A DNA stretch of 64,000 bases from Acidiferrobacterales bacterium (lineage in GTDB: Bacteria; Pseudomonadota; Gammaproteobacteria; Arenicellales; Poriferihabitantaceae), in the NCBI GenBank assembly GCA_019633985.1, contig JAHQWE010000061.1, forward strand, positions 1 through 64,000, written 5' to 3'. Under the pieces are notes generated by a model that worked only from the letters and a program-made list of their open reading frames with translations, had not been told where the DNA came from and made no database searches. Both the position numbers and the translations under genes were made by a program. Positions 54,276 to 64,000 of the stretch are shown one piece after another (the first letter of the stretch is position 1; each line of letters starts with the position of its first letter).

Positions 54276-57200
54276 TTAGTGAATAGTACGTCGGCTATCG
54301 ACTACCTGTCGCATCAATGCGTCCAGAGATCCAATGTTGTATGGCTTCGTAATATAGCCATCAGCCCCAAGAGATAGTGCCCTTTGTTTATGCTGGTCAC
54401 CGGATCTGGAAGTAATAATGATGACCGGCAAGCCCTGATAGCGGCTATCTTTACGAAGCTGCTCAAGCAACTCATATCCGTTCATTCGCGGCATCTCAAT
54501 GTCAACCAAAGCCACGTCAACCGTGGTATCTTCGAGCACCTCGAGCGCGTTCACACCGTCTATCGCTGATACTACCTCCAGGCCATCAGCCTCTAAGTCA
54601 CGTTGCATAACCTTACGCACAACCAGAGAGTCGTCAACGACCAATACGCGATTTAGTCCGCTGGCTTCTTCATCCTGCTCGCTACGCTCACCAGGTAATG
54701 TGGTATTGCGATAACGAACAAAAAAGACTTCAGGATCCAATACCATGGTAACCGTGTTATCACCCAGAATGGTTACACCTGAAAATTCCGGAACTGATAG
54801 CAACTGTCTACCAGCGGTTTTACTCACGATATCTACTGCATCGCCAAACTCGTCAACTTCGAAGCCTGCCAGTCTGTCAGCAAGTCGAACCACCACAACA
54901 GGGATATTTTCTTTTTCAGGAGTTACGAAATGATCACCCAGTCGTTGCCGAACACTAATGAGAGGAATCTGCTCTCCCTCCAAAGTCATAAAACGTTGAT
55001 CGTCGTCATGGGCAATGTCTTCCGTGTTCACTCGAACTAATCGGTAGATCGAGCGCGACCTCAAAGCAAATTGCCATTGGCCTACGTGCACCAGGAGTGC
55101 CTGTGTCACAGCCAGGGTAACAGGTAGTCTGAAGTTGAAATTTAAACCTTCACCAGGCTTATTGTTCAGCGCCATGGAGCCACTCAAATCTCGAACAGCC
55201 TGGTAGACAACATCCATACCCACGCCTCGACCCGACTCCATACTGATCTTTTCCGCAGTAGTAAAACCGGGTTGCGTTACTACCTGAAGCATATCCACTT
55301 CAGTTACCTGCGCAGTGGTTTCCACCATACCAAGCTCCACGGCTCGGGCAGATAGCTTTGCGACGTCAAGGCCTCTACCATCGTCTGAGACGTCAACAAC
55401 TAATTCCGTACCTTGCTGATTCAGCTCGATCTTTATGACTGCTTGCGTATTTTTTCCCGCAGCCTTTCGTTCCTCTGGCGTCTCAATGCCATGGGCAATG
55501 GCATTTCGAATCATGTGCTCAAAAGGCGCCATCATAGATTCGATGACTTGTCTGTCTACATTGATTTCACCGCCCACGAAATCCAACTGAACCTGTTTAC
55601 CCGCCTGTCGGGCAGATTCACGAACCAGATAGCGCAATCTGGGAACATAATCAGCAGCGGCAACCATTCGCGCACTCATGAGGCCACTTTGTAACTGCTG
55701 GCCCAAATGTTGCTGCTGTTGAAGCGCTCCTGATAGATTAGACGTTCTGTTGCCCAAACCACGTTCTACTTTGGCCAACTGATCAAGCAACTCCGTTACT
55801 TCGCGTGACTTCGCCTGCAACTTTGAATAGCGATCCAGCTGCAGAGGATCAAACTCTTCCTCAATGGTGACGGTTTGTTCTTCCGGTCTTGCGCGAATCT
55901 GCGCTTCTGCTTCGATTTCAAGATCCCTTAAGCCTTCACGCATTGAACTCATACTAGCGCGCAATAAATCAAGATCCATTCTAGTGGCTTCGAGATTATT
56001 CTGTAATTGCGTTCTACCCAGGCCGAGTTCACCTGAAGCATTGATTAATTCCGCGAGTTTTTCACTGGCAATGCGCAGACTGCCTCCCGTTGATTCGTCT
56101 TCCGCTAGTGCTTCACCTTCGGAAAAACTAGTGACAGGCGTCCAACTTTTTTTTTCACCACCAAACTTAGGAGCGACGTCCTGGAGGTCGGCATCTAGAT
56201 GGTCGATGTTAGTCGCGGTCAAATTCATCACCTGATCATCCTCCACCAATGATGAGAATGTCGTCTCGCGGTTCAATCCAGCCAGCCCGTCTTCTAAGGA
56301 TGAAGAAAGATTCGACCCTTCTGATGAAGCGGTGGACAATATTGCATTCTCACTGAGTAACGCAGCGCCGTCATTGTCACTATCCAGATCTTCGACCTCT
56401 GATTCAGCGGTTACAACTTCGTCCGCTTCAATATTGACGTCCTGACCTGTGGCATCAGTTATTTCTTGCGATGCTTCTTCTTCATTCTCTTCTTCTTCAT
56501 TAAGAAATTGCGCAATCTTCTTGCGAAGGAGTGCAATATGGCCGGTCCTGTCGGTCGGCACAAATCCCAAATCTGCGGCCAATCCGTCATGCATTTCTTC
56601 GATCAGCTCCAACAGACCGGAATCGCTCACATCCTCATCAGGCTTCAAACTATCCAGAAGCGACTCGATACTATGACTGAGGCCGGACACACCGGTGTAT
56701 CCCGTTGCCGCAGCACTGCCCTTCAACGTATGAAATTCTCTTCGCACACCGCCCAGAATTTTGTGATCAACGCCTTGATCTCTCCACTCCATGAGGTGAC
56801 CATTCAGGCGATTCAGAATCGTCTCGGATTCCTCAAGAAATATCTGCCGGATATCTTCATCGATATCGTCTTCAATCTCAGATTCTTCTACCTCCATTAC
56901 CTGTTCAGCAGAGCCCAATTGCTGTTCCGCTGGTTCGGTGATCGCTTTCAGTTGTTGCTCTGGCGAAGGCTCAATACTTTCTTCGGAGATAATCTGGGGT
57001 TCGCTCTCAGAGCTCTCAGAATCCGAAACCTCGGACAGTGCAGGAGATGGAACTGGTTCTGAATCAAGTTCAGTTGCAGAATCTTCGTTATCAGCCGCTT
57101 CCTCATCAGCCGTTTTCTCGGTCTCTTCCAGTGTGGAATCCGGAGCAACAAGTGGCAAAGCAGTTTTCGACCCAGACTCAGAAATATCCAATTCTGAATC

Positions 57201-59930
57201 AGATTCGTTTAACTCGGGCACCCCCCTTTGACGATAGTCAAGCAATCTGGCTGCCAGGTTTGAATCGTAGCTTCCGATATTTTGAATCTGTAAATGCGCA
57301 TCTTTCAGTAACGACAATCCTTCTCTGAGCGACTCAACAATTTCTGGTGCAACAGCCTCGCCCTCGATTTGTATTGCGTTGAGCAATGTTAAATCATGCT
57401 CTGCACAATCAGCAGCCTCATCGAAACCCAAATTTCTGCAGTTGCCAGCTAATGTGTGAATGCAGTTTTCCACTGCATCTTTCGTTTGATCGATCTCTTC
57501 CTGCGTCAATGCGTCGTTCGAAAAGGTGTCAAAGCTTTTCTGTAGCAAATTGATGTGATTACCAAACTCCTCGACGAAGATGGTTTTCAGATCATTGTCA
57601 AGAGTCTCCACTGCGGAAGCTCCTGACTCACTCCCACTATCTGACAACGAATCTTGATCTTCATCTTTCCCTCCAGCGGGTGACTCAGCTAACGAGGTTG
57701 CATACTCTGCCTGCTGTCCCATCGCTTCGTTTGCTAAGAGGGCAGCATATCGTCCCTCCCACGCATCAACGTCCACGTTATCTGATTCAACAGATCCATG
57801 GGTTTCTCTAAGCTGTCGGATCAACAATCCTAGAAAATCTTCTTTGTCCGCAGAAAGGGAAATGTCACCTGACGCCAGTTGACTGGTCACATCAAGTCCG
57901 ATTTGCGATAACTGCGCGAGCTTATGATGTTCATTCAACCCAGGCAGGTCTGGAGCCTCACTGTTGGAGAGAGCGGAAAATGCTTTGATCATCGAAGAAG
58001 CGCTGGAGACATCCGAGGTGCTCAAAGATTGTCTGGCGTCTTCCAGATCTTTGATCATTTTTGAGCGCGTCTCCAAAAACTCCTTTCGCTCTTCATCCTC
58101 GCTGTCTACGTCACTTTGATGAGTATCTTGCGCAAATCCAGCGCCGGTTAAATCGATCCGAGAAAGCTTGTCAGCAGCGGTGTCGAGAAGTTGATTGGAA
58201 TTGTTTTGCTTTTGCGAGATGTTATCCGCCGCCACGTCGAGCGCGGCAATCGCGTAGGCGAGATCTTCAAATGCTGACTCAACCGACGATCCCTTGTGAT
58301 CCTTGCCATCAGTAGGCAACTTATTGATCACCTCACGCACTGCTTTACCCAATGTTGCGGCAGAATCAGCGCCCACCATAGAGAGGGATGCATTCGTTTG
58401 CGCCATTTGCGTATCTGCAATCTCAACCGCTTCGATCAGGCTCGACTCTGGCGCCAGTCCATCTCGCAACATATTAATAGATGTTTCGACCGAACTAAGC
58501 GTATCTCGGATTTGCGCTACAACGGCAGATCTCGCATGCTGATATTCAACTTGAGCAATCTTCTCAACCTGTTGCACGCGATCACGGCTGGATTCTGTCT
58601 GCCCAATCAGCGCAATCAATTCTTCCTGATGACTGTCTACCGAATGATTCCAGGTAACATCAATACTATCCGGATTAGAGACTATATCCCGCAAGAACAA
58701 CAGCGCAGAAGCAATCTTTATATCAGCAGCAGTCTGCTGAATTGAACTCTCAGACTTATCTACCGTTTCTACGGCCTTTACGATGTTGTCCACCAGCTTC
58801 TGAATCGGTTCGACCCCATGGGTCTCAGCACTTGAGGAAAGTTTTCCTAACTTGGCGGAAAATTCAGACATAATGCGATCTTTTGAATCGCCTTCGTAAC
58901 CCGCGAAGCTCTCGCTAACTAAGATCTCAACGTCATCGAAATCAGCCGGACCGAAATCATTCTTAACCTTTTCAAGCTTGGCAGAAGTTTCAACCAGAAT
59001 TTTGTAATCGGCATCCATACCGCCAAACCACTTGGCCAGTTCCAAATCCTGTTTGATCTTGTTAATGCTCTCAGAAGAAGTGTCTTCAACGCTGCCAATA
59101 TAAAACAACATTTTTCGCAACAGATCATCCGGTGGATCTGTCGCAATATTTGCAGCAGACTCCTCTTCGAGGCGCGAGATTTCCTCATCCAGCTTGGCAA
59201 ACTGAGATTTAATCTCGTTTGCCGTTTCAAGCTCGCCCGTTCCTACTGCATCCACAAATCCACTCGCAACCCACCAGAGTTGCCTGGAAACATCTAACGA
59301 GCTGACCTTTCCTAAATGCTGTAACAAGTTACTAATTTTGTGCAGAGCGGTCTTTCCTTCACGGCCTTTCATGGCACCAATCAACCACTTCAGTAAAGCA
59401 CGGCGATATTTCTTCCGCAGCTGCGTGACCAATCGAACCCTGAGATCAACGGGAATCGGTTTTCCGTTATACCCCTCTTCACCGATATCGAGTAAATCCA
59501 ATGGTGGGGTGAATAAATCAAAACTGGAGATTCCTTTACTGCCAATCAACTCGCGAACATTGTTGATTTGATCAGCCAGCACAAGCGGTGAAACGGGCTG
59601 TTGTCTCGCGATAGCATCAACGTAGCCTTGAAGAGCTTCCATACCTCGGCGAAATACTTTTAATCCCCTTGCCTTTTCCCCCATCGTTTCCGCAGAAGAA
59701 ATGTTACTGCAAAGTGTCTCTAAATCCTGAGCAAGCATTCCCGCTGCTTCCAGCTCCACCATCAACAACGATCCGTGAATTTGGTGAAGATTTTTTGGAG
59801 CACCCTTCAATAGGCCATAGTCATCATCGCGCTCTACTTGCACGACTTGACTCATCACTGCATCCATGGACCCTTCTAGGGCATCCTTGATCCAGTTAAA
59901 TGTTTGCGGATGTGGGACGGGTATAGTCAT
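54276..59930 (-). CDS. chpA: ChpA hybrid histidine kinase/response regulator
   Basis: A very large CheA-type kinase of 1884 aa (Pseudomonas ChpA is about 2470). The N-terminal FimL/Hpt-like domain has HQIHG near 49-53, where the usual lysine is His. A second Hpt-like site is H825 (HTLAGN, lysine replaced). One canonical Hpt is H1067 (HTLKGS). Long acidic linkers lie at about 905-1025 and 1140-1285. The kinase core has an N-box (HMIRNAIAHG, 1472-1481), G1 (DDGRG, 1516-1520) and G2 (GRGVG, 1567-1571), then a CheW domain (about 1605-1740) and a receiver domain with D1766, D1767 and phospho-acceptor D1810. It controls twitching and surface responses. Confidence 0.95.
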   Translation of the reverse strand: MTIPVPHPQTFNWIKDALEGSMDAVMSQVVQVERDDDYGLLKGAPKNLHQIHGSLLMVELEAAGMLAQDLETLCSNISSAETMGEKARGLKVFRRGMEALQGYVDAIARQQPVSPLVLADQINNVRELIGSKGISSFDLFTPPLDLLDIGEEGYNGKPIPVDLRVRLVTQLRKKYRRALLKWLIGAMKGREGKTALHKISNLLQHLGKVSSLDVSRQLWWVASGFVDAVGTGELETANEIKSQFAKLDEEISRLEEESAANIATDPPDDLLRKMLFYIGSVEDTSSESINKIKQDLELAKWFGGMDADYKILVETSAKLEKVKNDFGPADFDDVEILVSESFAGYEGDSKDRIMSEFSAKLGKLSSSAETHGVEPIQKLVDNIVKAVETVDKSESSIQQTAADIKIASALLFLRDIVSNPDSIDVTWNHSVDSHQEELIALIGQTESSRDRVQQVEKIAQVEYQHARSAVVAQIRDTLSSVETSINMLRDGLAPESSLIEAVEIADTQMAQTNASLSMVGADSAATLGKAVREVINKLPTDGKDHKGSSVESAFEDLAYAIAALDVAADNISQKQNNSNQLLDTAADKLSRIDLTGAGFAQDTHQSDVDSEDEERKEFLETRSKMIKDLEDARQSLSTSDVSSASSMIKAFSALSNSEAPDLPGLNEHHKLAQLSQIGLDVTSQLASGDISLSADKEDFLGLLIRQLRETHGSVESDNVDVDAWEGRYAALLANEAMGQQAEYATSLAESPAGGKDEDQDSLSDSGSESGASAVETLDNDLKTIFVEEFGNHINLLQKSFDTFSNDALTQEEIDQTKDAVENCIHTLAGNCRNLGFDEAADCAEHDLTLLNAIQIEGEAVAPEIVESLREGLSLLKDAHLQIQNIGSYDSNLAARLLDYRQRGVPELNESDSELDISESGSKTALPLVAPDSTLEETEKTADEEAADNEDSATELDSEPVPSPALSEVSDSESSESEPQIISEESIEPSPEQQLKAITEPAEQQLGSAEQVMEVEESEIEDDIDEDIRQIFLEESETILNRLNGHLMEWRDQGVDHKILGGVRREFHTLKGSAAATGYTGVSGLSHSIESLLDSLKPDEDVSDSGLLELIEEMHDGLAADLGFVPTDRTGHIALLRKKIAQFLNEEEENEEEASQEITDATGQDVNIEADEVVTAESEVEDLDSDNDGAALLSENAILSTASSEGSNLSSSLEDGLAGLNRETTFSSLVEDDQVMNLTATNIDHLDADLQDVAPKFGGEKKSWTPVTSFSEGEALAEDESTGGSLRIASEKLAELINASGELGLGRTQLQNNLEATRMDLDLLRASMSSMREGLRDLEIEAEAQIRARPEEQTVTIEEEFDPLQLDRYSKLQAKSREVTELLDQLAKVERGLGNRTSNLSGALQQQQHLGQQLQSGLMSARMVAAADYVPRLRYLVRESARQAGKQVQLDFVGGEINVDRQVIESMMAPFEHMIRNAIAHGIETPEERKAAGKNTQAVIKIELNQQGTELVVDVSDDGRGLDVAKLSARAVELGMVETTAQVTEVDMLQVVTQPGFTTAEKISMESGRGVGMDVVYQAVRDLSGSMALNNKPGEGLNFNFRLPVTLAVTQALLVHVGQWQFALRSRSIYRLVRVNTEDIAHDDDQRFMTLEGEQIPLISVRQRLGDHFVTPEKENIPVVVVRLADRLAGFEVDEFGDAVDIVSKTAGRQLLSVPEFSGVTILGDNTVTMVLDPEVFFVRYRNTTLPGERSEQDEEASGLNRVLVVDDSLVVRKVMQRDLEADGLEVVSAIDGVNALEVLEDTTVDVALVDIEMPRMNGYELLEQLRKDSRYQGLPVIIITSRSGDQHKQRALSLGADGYITKPYNIGSLDALMRQVVDSRRTIH

Positions 59931-59980
59931 GTTTAATTTCCAGACGCAAATTCAACCGTAGTAACCATTGTGCCAGACAG

Positions 59981-62272
59981 CTAGCCTGGCAATTGGAAAC
60001 CAGCTACCGATTGGTTTAACCTGTCAACAACGTCCCTTACCTGACCCAGCGCCGCTGCTACTTGCGACACGCTCAAATCAGCTTGTTCGGTTGCTGACTT
60101 GAGATTGTTCATTCGAGAAGATACCGTTTTTGCCACTGTGGACTCTTCTGTTGCTTCAGATGCCACACGTTCGATTGCGTCATATAATTCCTGACTGATT
60201 CGTTCGATTTCATCGAGCGCCTGACCGGCTTCATCGGCCATTTTCGCACCGGTTATTACTTCCTCGGTGGTAGTCTCCATCGAACTGATTGCGTTATTCG
60301 CATCCTGCTGAATATTTTTAACAAGCTCAGTAATTTCGCTAGACGCTCGTGCTGACCGGTCAGCCAGTCGCTGAACCTCTTCGGCAACAACTGCGAACCC
60401 TCTTCCTGCCTCGCCCGCCATCGCAGCCTGTATGGATGCATTGAGTGACAGCACGTTTGTTTGTTCTGTTACGTCCTGAATCAGGTTAACGATCTCGTTG
60501 ATTTGTTGCGAACTTTCACCCAATCGCTTTAATCGCTTCGCCGTATCCTGAATCTGGTTACGCGTGCTGTTCATACCCAAAATGGTATTCCTAACTGCCG
60601 AGGCACCTTTCTTTGCAGATTCCGCTGTAACTCGCGCACGTTCTGAAGACTGCAACGCCGAGCCACTCATTCGTTCCATCGTTAAACTCATTTCCTCGAT
60701 CTCTTGCGCCGCGTTCAAAATTTCTTCAGATTGCGCATCGTTACTGGTGAGTAGTGTTGCGATCATCTCCTCTGAGTCTTCCGTTGTAACAGATACGTCG
60801 TTGGAAGCTGTTTTGATACCATTAACAAGGATGCGCATCTCACCGATAGCAAAATTCACGGAGTCAGCGATTGCCCCGGTGACTTCGTTCGTTACCTGCG
60901 CCTCAACGGTCAAATCGCCCTGCGCCAGATCACCCATCTCATCTAATAACTTGATAACAGCGTCTTCTGAACGCTTGGTTCGTAGATTACTAATATGTTC
61001 CTGTTTCGAAGTGTGCCGGATCAACGACCAGATCAGGCCCAACAAGCTGAAGAAAGCGATAGCGATCAATAACTCGGGAATATAGTCCGTTAATTCTTTG
61101 TCAGACACGCTGTGACCGTCGTCCACTACGCCGAGCAAGTCTCCGGTCGCTTCCTGTAATTCCTCAGAAAGACCTTTGATTTCATCCGCGGCGCCTAATA
61201 CGGTTGAGTATTGACCAACGTTTCCAATGATGCTGTCTGCACTTGAGACCAGCATTTGGTAAGAAGAGTCGATGGTTCCAAGATTACTCGCCACGGCGTC
61301 ACCGCTCATGGTTCGTATATCATTGTTCACCTGACCGAATTGAATCACGTCCTTCGCAAACTGCTCGGCAGCCTCTTCCCAACCTGCGGACCCCATCGCA
61401 AACTGGTTCGCGCTCGCTTTAATTCTCTGGGTTAAAAATCGCTGCTCACCGCCGACGTTGATTAACTTGAGAGACGCTTCATTTTGAATCAGCTTGTTCA
61501 CAATCTTGTCTGACTCAGTCAGTAACTTCGGCGTAACCTCATTCACCATTTTCACCTGTTCCATGGTGTTATCAATCACGCTTCGATTCCCCAGAATCAA
61601 ATCGACCTGTGAACCTAGTTCAATCCACTTTTTCGAAATAGTGCTGGCAAGCACACCGACATCTTCAATCGCTTCCGGAGCATTTGGATCTAGCACAGAC
61701 GAATTCATCACTGAAACCTGACCATCCACCCTTCTTCTCAATGTGGTCAGTTTTTCAAAAGCATCTGGCTCTCCGTTTACCAAACGCAGAGTCTGGTAGG
61801 CGATATCTTTATTGTCTAGTTCGATAGATAAAACATTATTCGAGATTTGACTGCCGACTGACTCTACTTCCAGACCCCGATAGTAGTTAAGCAAGAAGGC
61901 CGCTGAAGAGACGATCAGTACAATACCGAAAACAACCGCCTGCCAGTTGAATCCAACCGGAGGAATCTCTTCATCAAGCTCGCCATCGAATAGGTCATCC
62001 ATGGGGTTTTCCCCATCTTCAAACCCATCGTCGAGGCCCATCGCCGCAGCGCCGGCCATCATCTCTTCGAAGGCTTTTTCATCGCTTTCCGTATAAGGCA
62101 GATTTTCGTCCTGACCCTCTGGTTCAAAAAGCGATTTCTCCAGTTCGTTAAGCTCGTCGCCCTCTACTGCAGCACCCATATCATTTTTCGCTTCGAACAA
62201 TTCGCTTTCCTCCATCTCCTGGAGCTCTTCGAAAATTTCGTTTAACGCTTCTTTCTCAGTTTTATCATTCAT
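59981..62272 (-). CDS. pilJ: PilJ-type methyl-accepting chemotaxis receptor with acidic N-terminal extension
   Basis: A membrane receptor of 763 aa. Residues 1-104 are unusually acidic, rich in Asp, Glu, Gly and Met, and precede TM1 (about 110-129). The periplasmic domain (about 130-398) has the PilJ sensing motif [18 protein letters not shown]2 is at about 399-418. The cytoplasmic signalling hairpin (about 595-655) includes [21 protein letters not shown] and [16 protein letters not shown]. PilJ senses surface-pilus signals in Pseudomonas. It lies between pilI and chpA, with no pilK (methyltransferase) gene between. The start is ATG 62272. Confidence 0.95.
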   Translation of the reverse strand: MNDKTEKEALNEIFEELQEMEESELFEAKNDMGAAVEGDELNELEKSLFEPEGQDENLPYTESDEKAFEEMMAGAAAMGLDDGFEDGENPMDDLFDGELDEEIPPVGFNWQAVVFGIVLIVSSAAFLLNYYRGLEVESVGSQISNNVLSIELDNKDIAYQTLRLVNGEPDAFEKLTTLRRRVDGQVSVMNSSVLDPNAPEAIEDVGVLASTISKKWIELGSQVDLILGNRSVIDNTMEQVKMVNEVTPKLLTESDKIVNKLIQNEASLKLINVGGEQRFLTQRIKASANQFAMGSAGWEEAAEQFAKDVIQFGQVNNDIRTMSGDAVASNLGTIDSSYQMLVSSADSIIGNVGQYSTVLGAADEIKGLSEELQEATGDLLGVVDDGHSVSDKELTDYIPELLIAIAFFSLLGLIWSLIRHTSKQEHISNLRTKRSEDAVIKLLDEMGDLAQGDLTVEAQVTNEVTGAIADSVNFAIGEMRILVNGIKTASNDVSVTTEDSEEMIATLLTSNDAQSEEILNAAQEIEEMSLTMERMSGSALQSSERARVTAESAKKGASAVRNTILGMNSTRNQIQDTAKRLKRLGESSQQINEIVNLIQDVTEQTNVLSLNASIQAAMAGEAGRGFAVVAEEVQRLADRSARASSEITELVKNIQQDANNAISSMETTTEEVITGAKMADEAGQALDEIERISQELYDAIERVASEATEESTVAKTVSSRMNNLKSATEQADLSVSQVAAALGQVRDVVDRLNQSVAGFQLPG

Positions 62273-62383
62273 ATTGTTCAGCCTCTCATCCGCTTACTCA
62301 GATGACACCCACCTTCTGTTAAATGTAAATAGCCATGCTGGCGCCAGGAGTCTCCCGATTCGCCAATCTTTCTTTTTTCCGCT

Positions 62384-62408
62384 ACTGCGTAAAATCTGTT
62401 TACGTAGT
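62384..62408. promoter_or_regulatory. Hairpin between pilI and pilJ
   Basis: ACTGCGTAAA and TTTACGTAGT form a 10 bp stem with one mismatch and a 5-base loop, in the 150 bp gap between pilI and pilJ. No T-run follows on the coding strand, so it is unlikely to stop transcription. It could mark RNA processing or differential stability. Confidence 0.35.
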
Positions 62409-62422
62409 TTTCCCAATTTTCT

Positions 62423-63007
62423 CTAGTGTGTGACGTCATCGCCGAACGCTTGACTTTCCTCAGCGATGGCTACGAAATCTTGATCGTTGCAAAGTTGCGT
62501 CACATCGATGACGTGCCAGATGTCCTGATCAATCACCACACTTGTACTAACACAACGCGACAGTCTCGAAGGCAGCTTCTGCCCCGAAAGATGTTCCAGT
62601 TCCTCGGGAAAGGATTTCAAGCTCACCTTACTATCCAATAAGATGGCGCTTTTCAGCTGGGCATCAGGCAATCGAAACAAAGTCGCGGATCGCATTGATC
62701 TCACTGCAGTAAACCCGAGGTACGCACCAATATCTACCACCGAATAAACTTCACCTCGTACATTGGTAACCCCTCGGACCCAGGATTGGACCCATGGAAT
62801 AGGCTGGATATCTCTTTCCGGCAGGATTTCGAACCCCCCCATAAACGGGAAAACCAGGTTTAAATCACCTACATTGAATGTAAAGCCTCGCCATTCCTCC
62901 TGCGTCTTCTCTGGCTGCTCAATGGCAGCGTCGCCCATGGATAGTGAGGCAAGAAGCTGCAGTTGCTCAAGCGGTGTTGAATTTTGAGACTGTACAGAAT
63001 TACTCAT
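62423..63007 (-). CDS. pilI: PilI, CheW-type adaptor
   Basis: A CheW-domain protein of 194 aa. The N-terminal 40 residues are helical, then FTFNVGDLNLVFPFMGGFEILP starts the CheW fold, with VRGVTNVRGEVYSVVDIGAYLG as the family signature. It links PilJ to the ChpA kinase. It follows pilH after 67 bp and starts at ATG 63007. Confidence 0.93.
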   Translation of the reverse strand: MSNSVQSQNSTPLEQLQLLASLSMGDAAIEQPEKTQEEWRGFTFNVGDLNLVFPFMGGFEILPERDIQPIPWVQSWVRGVTNVRGEVYSVVDIGAYLGFTAVRSMRSATLFRLPDAQLKSAILLDSKVSLKSFPEELEHLSGQKLPSRLSRCVSTSVVIDQDIWHVIDVTQLCNDQDFVAIAEESQAFGDDVTH

Positions 63008-63074
63008 TTGTTACCTTAACCAACCCCAAACTCTTAGAAGCGATAGATATCTTGGGTACATCGGCCAGCTTCAC

Positions 63075-63437
63075 CTACAGGTCTTTAAGCTTGTCGATTA
63101 GTTCTTGCTTGTCAAACGGCTTGGTGATGTAGCCAACCGCTCCCTGCCTTAGACCCCAGACCTTGTCTGATGCCTTAGATTTTGATGACAAAATAATAAC
63201 CGGAATGTTGGCTGTTTCAGGATCCCGATTCAGCATACGGGTCGCCTGAAAACCATTTGTTCCGGGCATGACGACATCCATCAAAATCGCTTCCGGCTGT
63301 TCCGCCTTAGCGACGCTCAGGGCCTCTTCAGCGTTGCCAACAGACAGCGTATCAAACCCCGCTGCGGACAACGTATTACAAATCAAATGACTATCTGTCG
63401 CCGAATCTTCGACAACTAAAATTTTTTGAACTGGCAT
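63075..63437 (-). CDS. pilH: PilH, CheY-like response regulator
   Basis: A single receiver domain of 120 aa. The acidic pocket is VVED (E10, D11), the phospho-acceptor is D54 (LMDVVMPG) and the conserved lysine is K106 (TKPF). In Pseudomonas PilH opposes PilG and is thought to drain phosphate or promote retraction. It follows pilG after 7 bp. Confidence 0.93.
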   Translation of the reverse strand: MPVQKILVVEDSATDSHLICNTLSAAGFDTLSVGNAEEALSVAKAEQPEAILMDVVMPGTNGFQATRMLNRDPETANIPVIILSSKSKASDKVWGLRQGAVGYITKPFDKQELIDKLKDL

Positions 63438-63444
63438 TTATGAA

Positions 63445-63822
63445 TTACTCGCTAACACTCGGTTCTACATATTTTTCAACCGCACCTAACAAATCCGTCT
63501 CGTTAAACGGTTTGTTAATGTACCCTTCCGCGCCCACAATGCTGCCGCGGGCGCGATCAAAAAGCCCATCTTTACTAGATACCATCACTATCGGTGTATG
63601 TTGATACTGTTTATTATTTTTAACTAAAGAACAGGTTTGATAGCCATCTAGTTTTGGCATGACGATATCAATAAACACAAGATCTGGATGGAAATCAGTC
63701 ACTTTGGAAATAGCGTCAAAACCGTCTTCCGCGGTGACCACGTCATAGCCAGCCTGCGTCAACATTTGTGATGCCTTGTGCAGTATTGTCTTACTATCGT
63801 CAACAACCAGAATTTTCTTCAT
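63445..63822 (-). CDS. pilG: PilG, CheY-like response regulator
   Basis: A single receiver domain of 125 aa with D8-D9, phospho-acceptor D52 (FIDIVMPKLDG) and lysine K104 (NKPF). PilG acts in pilus extension and links Chp signalling to cyclic AMP in Pseudomonas. It is the first gene of the locus. Upstream on the coding strand, TTGAGC and TAGAAT with a 16 bp spacer form a possible promoter, but the -10 is only 7 bases from the ATG. If it is real, the transcript would be nearly leaderless. Confidence 0.93.
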   Translation of the reverse strand: MKKILVVDDSKTILHKASQMLTQAGYDVVTAEDGFDAISKVTDFHPDLVFIDIVMPKLDGYQTCSLVKNNKQYQHTPIVMVSSKDGLFDRARGSIVGAEGYINKPFNETDLLGAVEKYVEPSVSE

Positions 63823-64000
63823 ATTCTTGATTCTATCTATCGGTTAATTTTGCTCAACCTCTGTTGCCAAAGGCATTTTGGTCTAGCAAATTTAGAACAA
63901 CCGTATTCCTTCACAGCTAGCGACCAACCCCCGCACCGAACATACCAGAGGAGGTAAGATCGGCTTAATCGAATTGAGACGGTACATAGGCACCTACATG

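Noticed and set aside
56466-57328. Long plus-strand open frames opposite chpA
   Set aside because: They mirror the acidic, low-complexity linkers of chpA, have no recognisable domain and lie within a clear gene.
63950-64000. Start of a plus-strand gene at the right edge (AGAGGAGG followed by ATG 63998)
   Set aside because: The ribosome-binding-like sequence is more than 35 bases from the ATG and only three bases of the frame are visible.

Overview
The window looks like a chromosomal segment of a marine-type, moderate-GC gammaproteobacterium. The evidence is a Pil-Chp twitching chemosensory locus (pilG-pilH-pilI-pilJ-chpA), a fused TRAP transporter, a MoxR/DUF58/TgpA operon, YgiQ, a proteobacterial Mrp-type antiporter cluster, and catabolic flavoenzymes for N-methylated or D-amino acids. 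No rRNA, tRNA, CRISPR array, transposase or phage gene is visible. Species cannot be fixed from the sequence alone.

Layout. 1-1030: left edge with a partial, probably frameshifted minus-strand gene and a gene-poor stretch. 1031-8001: a universal stress protein, a GMC (choline-dehydrogenase-type) oxidoreductase divergent from a TRAP transporter (binding protein plus fused permease), and an IclR regulator. 8397-14755: a zinc alcohol dehydrogenase, a class V PLP enzyme, a dimethylglycine/sarcosine dehydrogenase-type flavoprotein and a class I aminotransferase. 14889-18866: MoxR ATPase, DUF58 protein, transglutaminase. 18959-23153: MmgE/PrpD protein, gamma-glutamylcyclotransferase-like protein, YgiQ radical SAM protein. 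23343-28147: two divergent glycosyltransferase-like genes, a DoeB-like deacetylase and an unknown exported protein. 28418-35847: a tight Mrp-type cation/proton antiporter operon with three MrpD-like subunits. 35868-40004: an HcnABC/opine-oxidase-like flavoprotein operon plus an extra DAO-family oxidase. 40005-40403: a gene-free AT-rich stretch with three DnaA-box matches. 40404-47957: RDD protein, MFS transporter, TerC-family protein, then an envelope set (Sel1/SH3 protein, TPR/NTF2-like protein, L,D-transpeptidase, M14 peptidase lipoprotein). 48057-52530: transketolase, phosphoglycerate kinase and class II aldolase. 52903-63822: inositol-monophosphatase-family gene and the Pil-Chp locus, read leftward from pilG.

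How the genes fit together. The first 15 kb and 35.9-40.0 kb suggest scavenging of organic nitrogen compounds (amino-acid derivatives, methylated amines or opine-like compounds): uptake by TRAP, flavin-dependent dehydrogenation and transamination. The Mrp operon would couple proton and sodium gradients. The 43-48 kb group is consistent with peptidoglycan remodelling. The right end controls type IV pilus motility through a ChpA histidine kinase, with PilG and PilH as output regulators; the usual methyltransferase and methylesterase genes are not in the locus.

The least ordinary points are the DnaA-box/AT-rich element at 40.2 kb, the Mrp cluster whose third large subunit lacks the usual lysine, the long acidic N-terminus of PilJ, the concentric inverted repeats before the TRAP operon, the paired Cds6-like domains next to an L,D-transpeptidase, and the glycosyltransferase pair beside an orphan DoeB-like gene.
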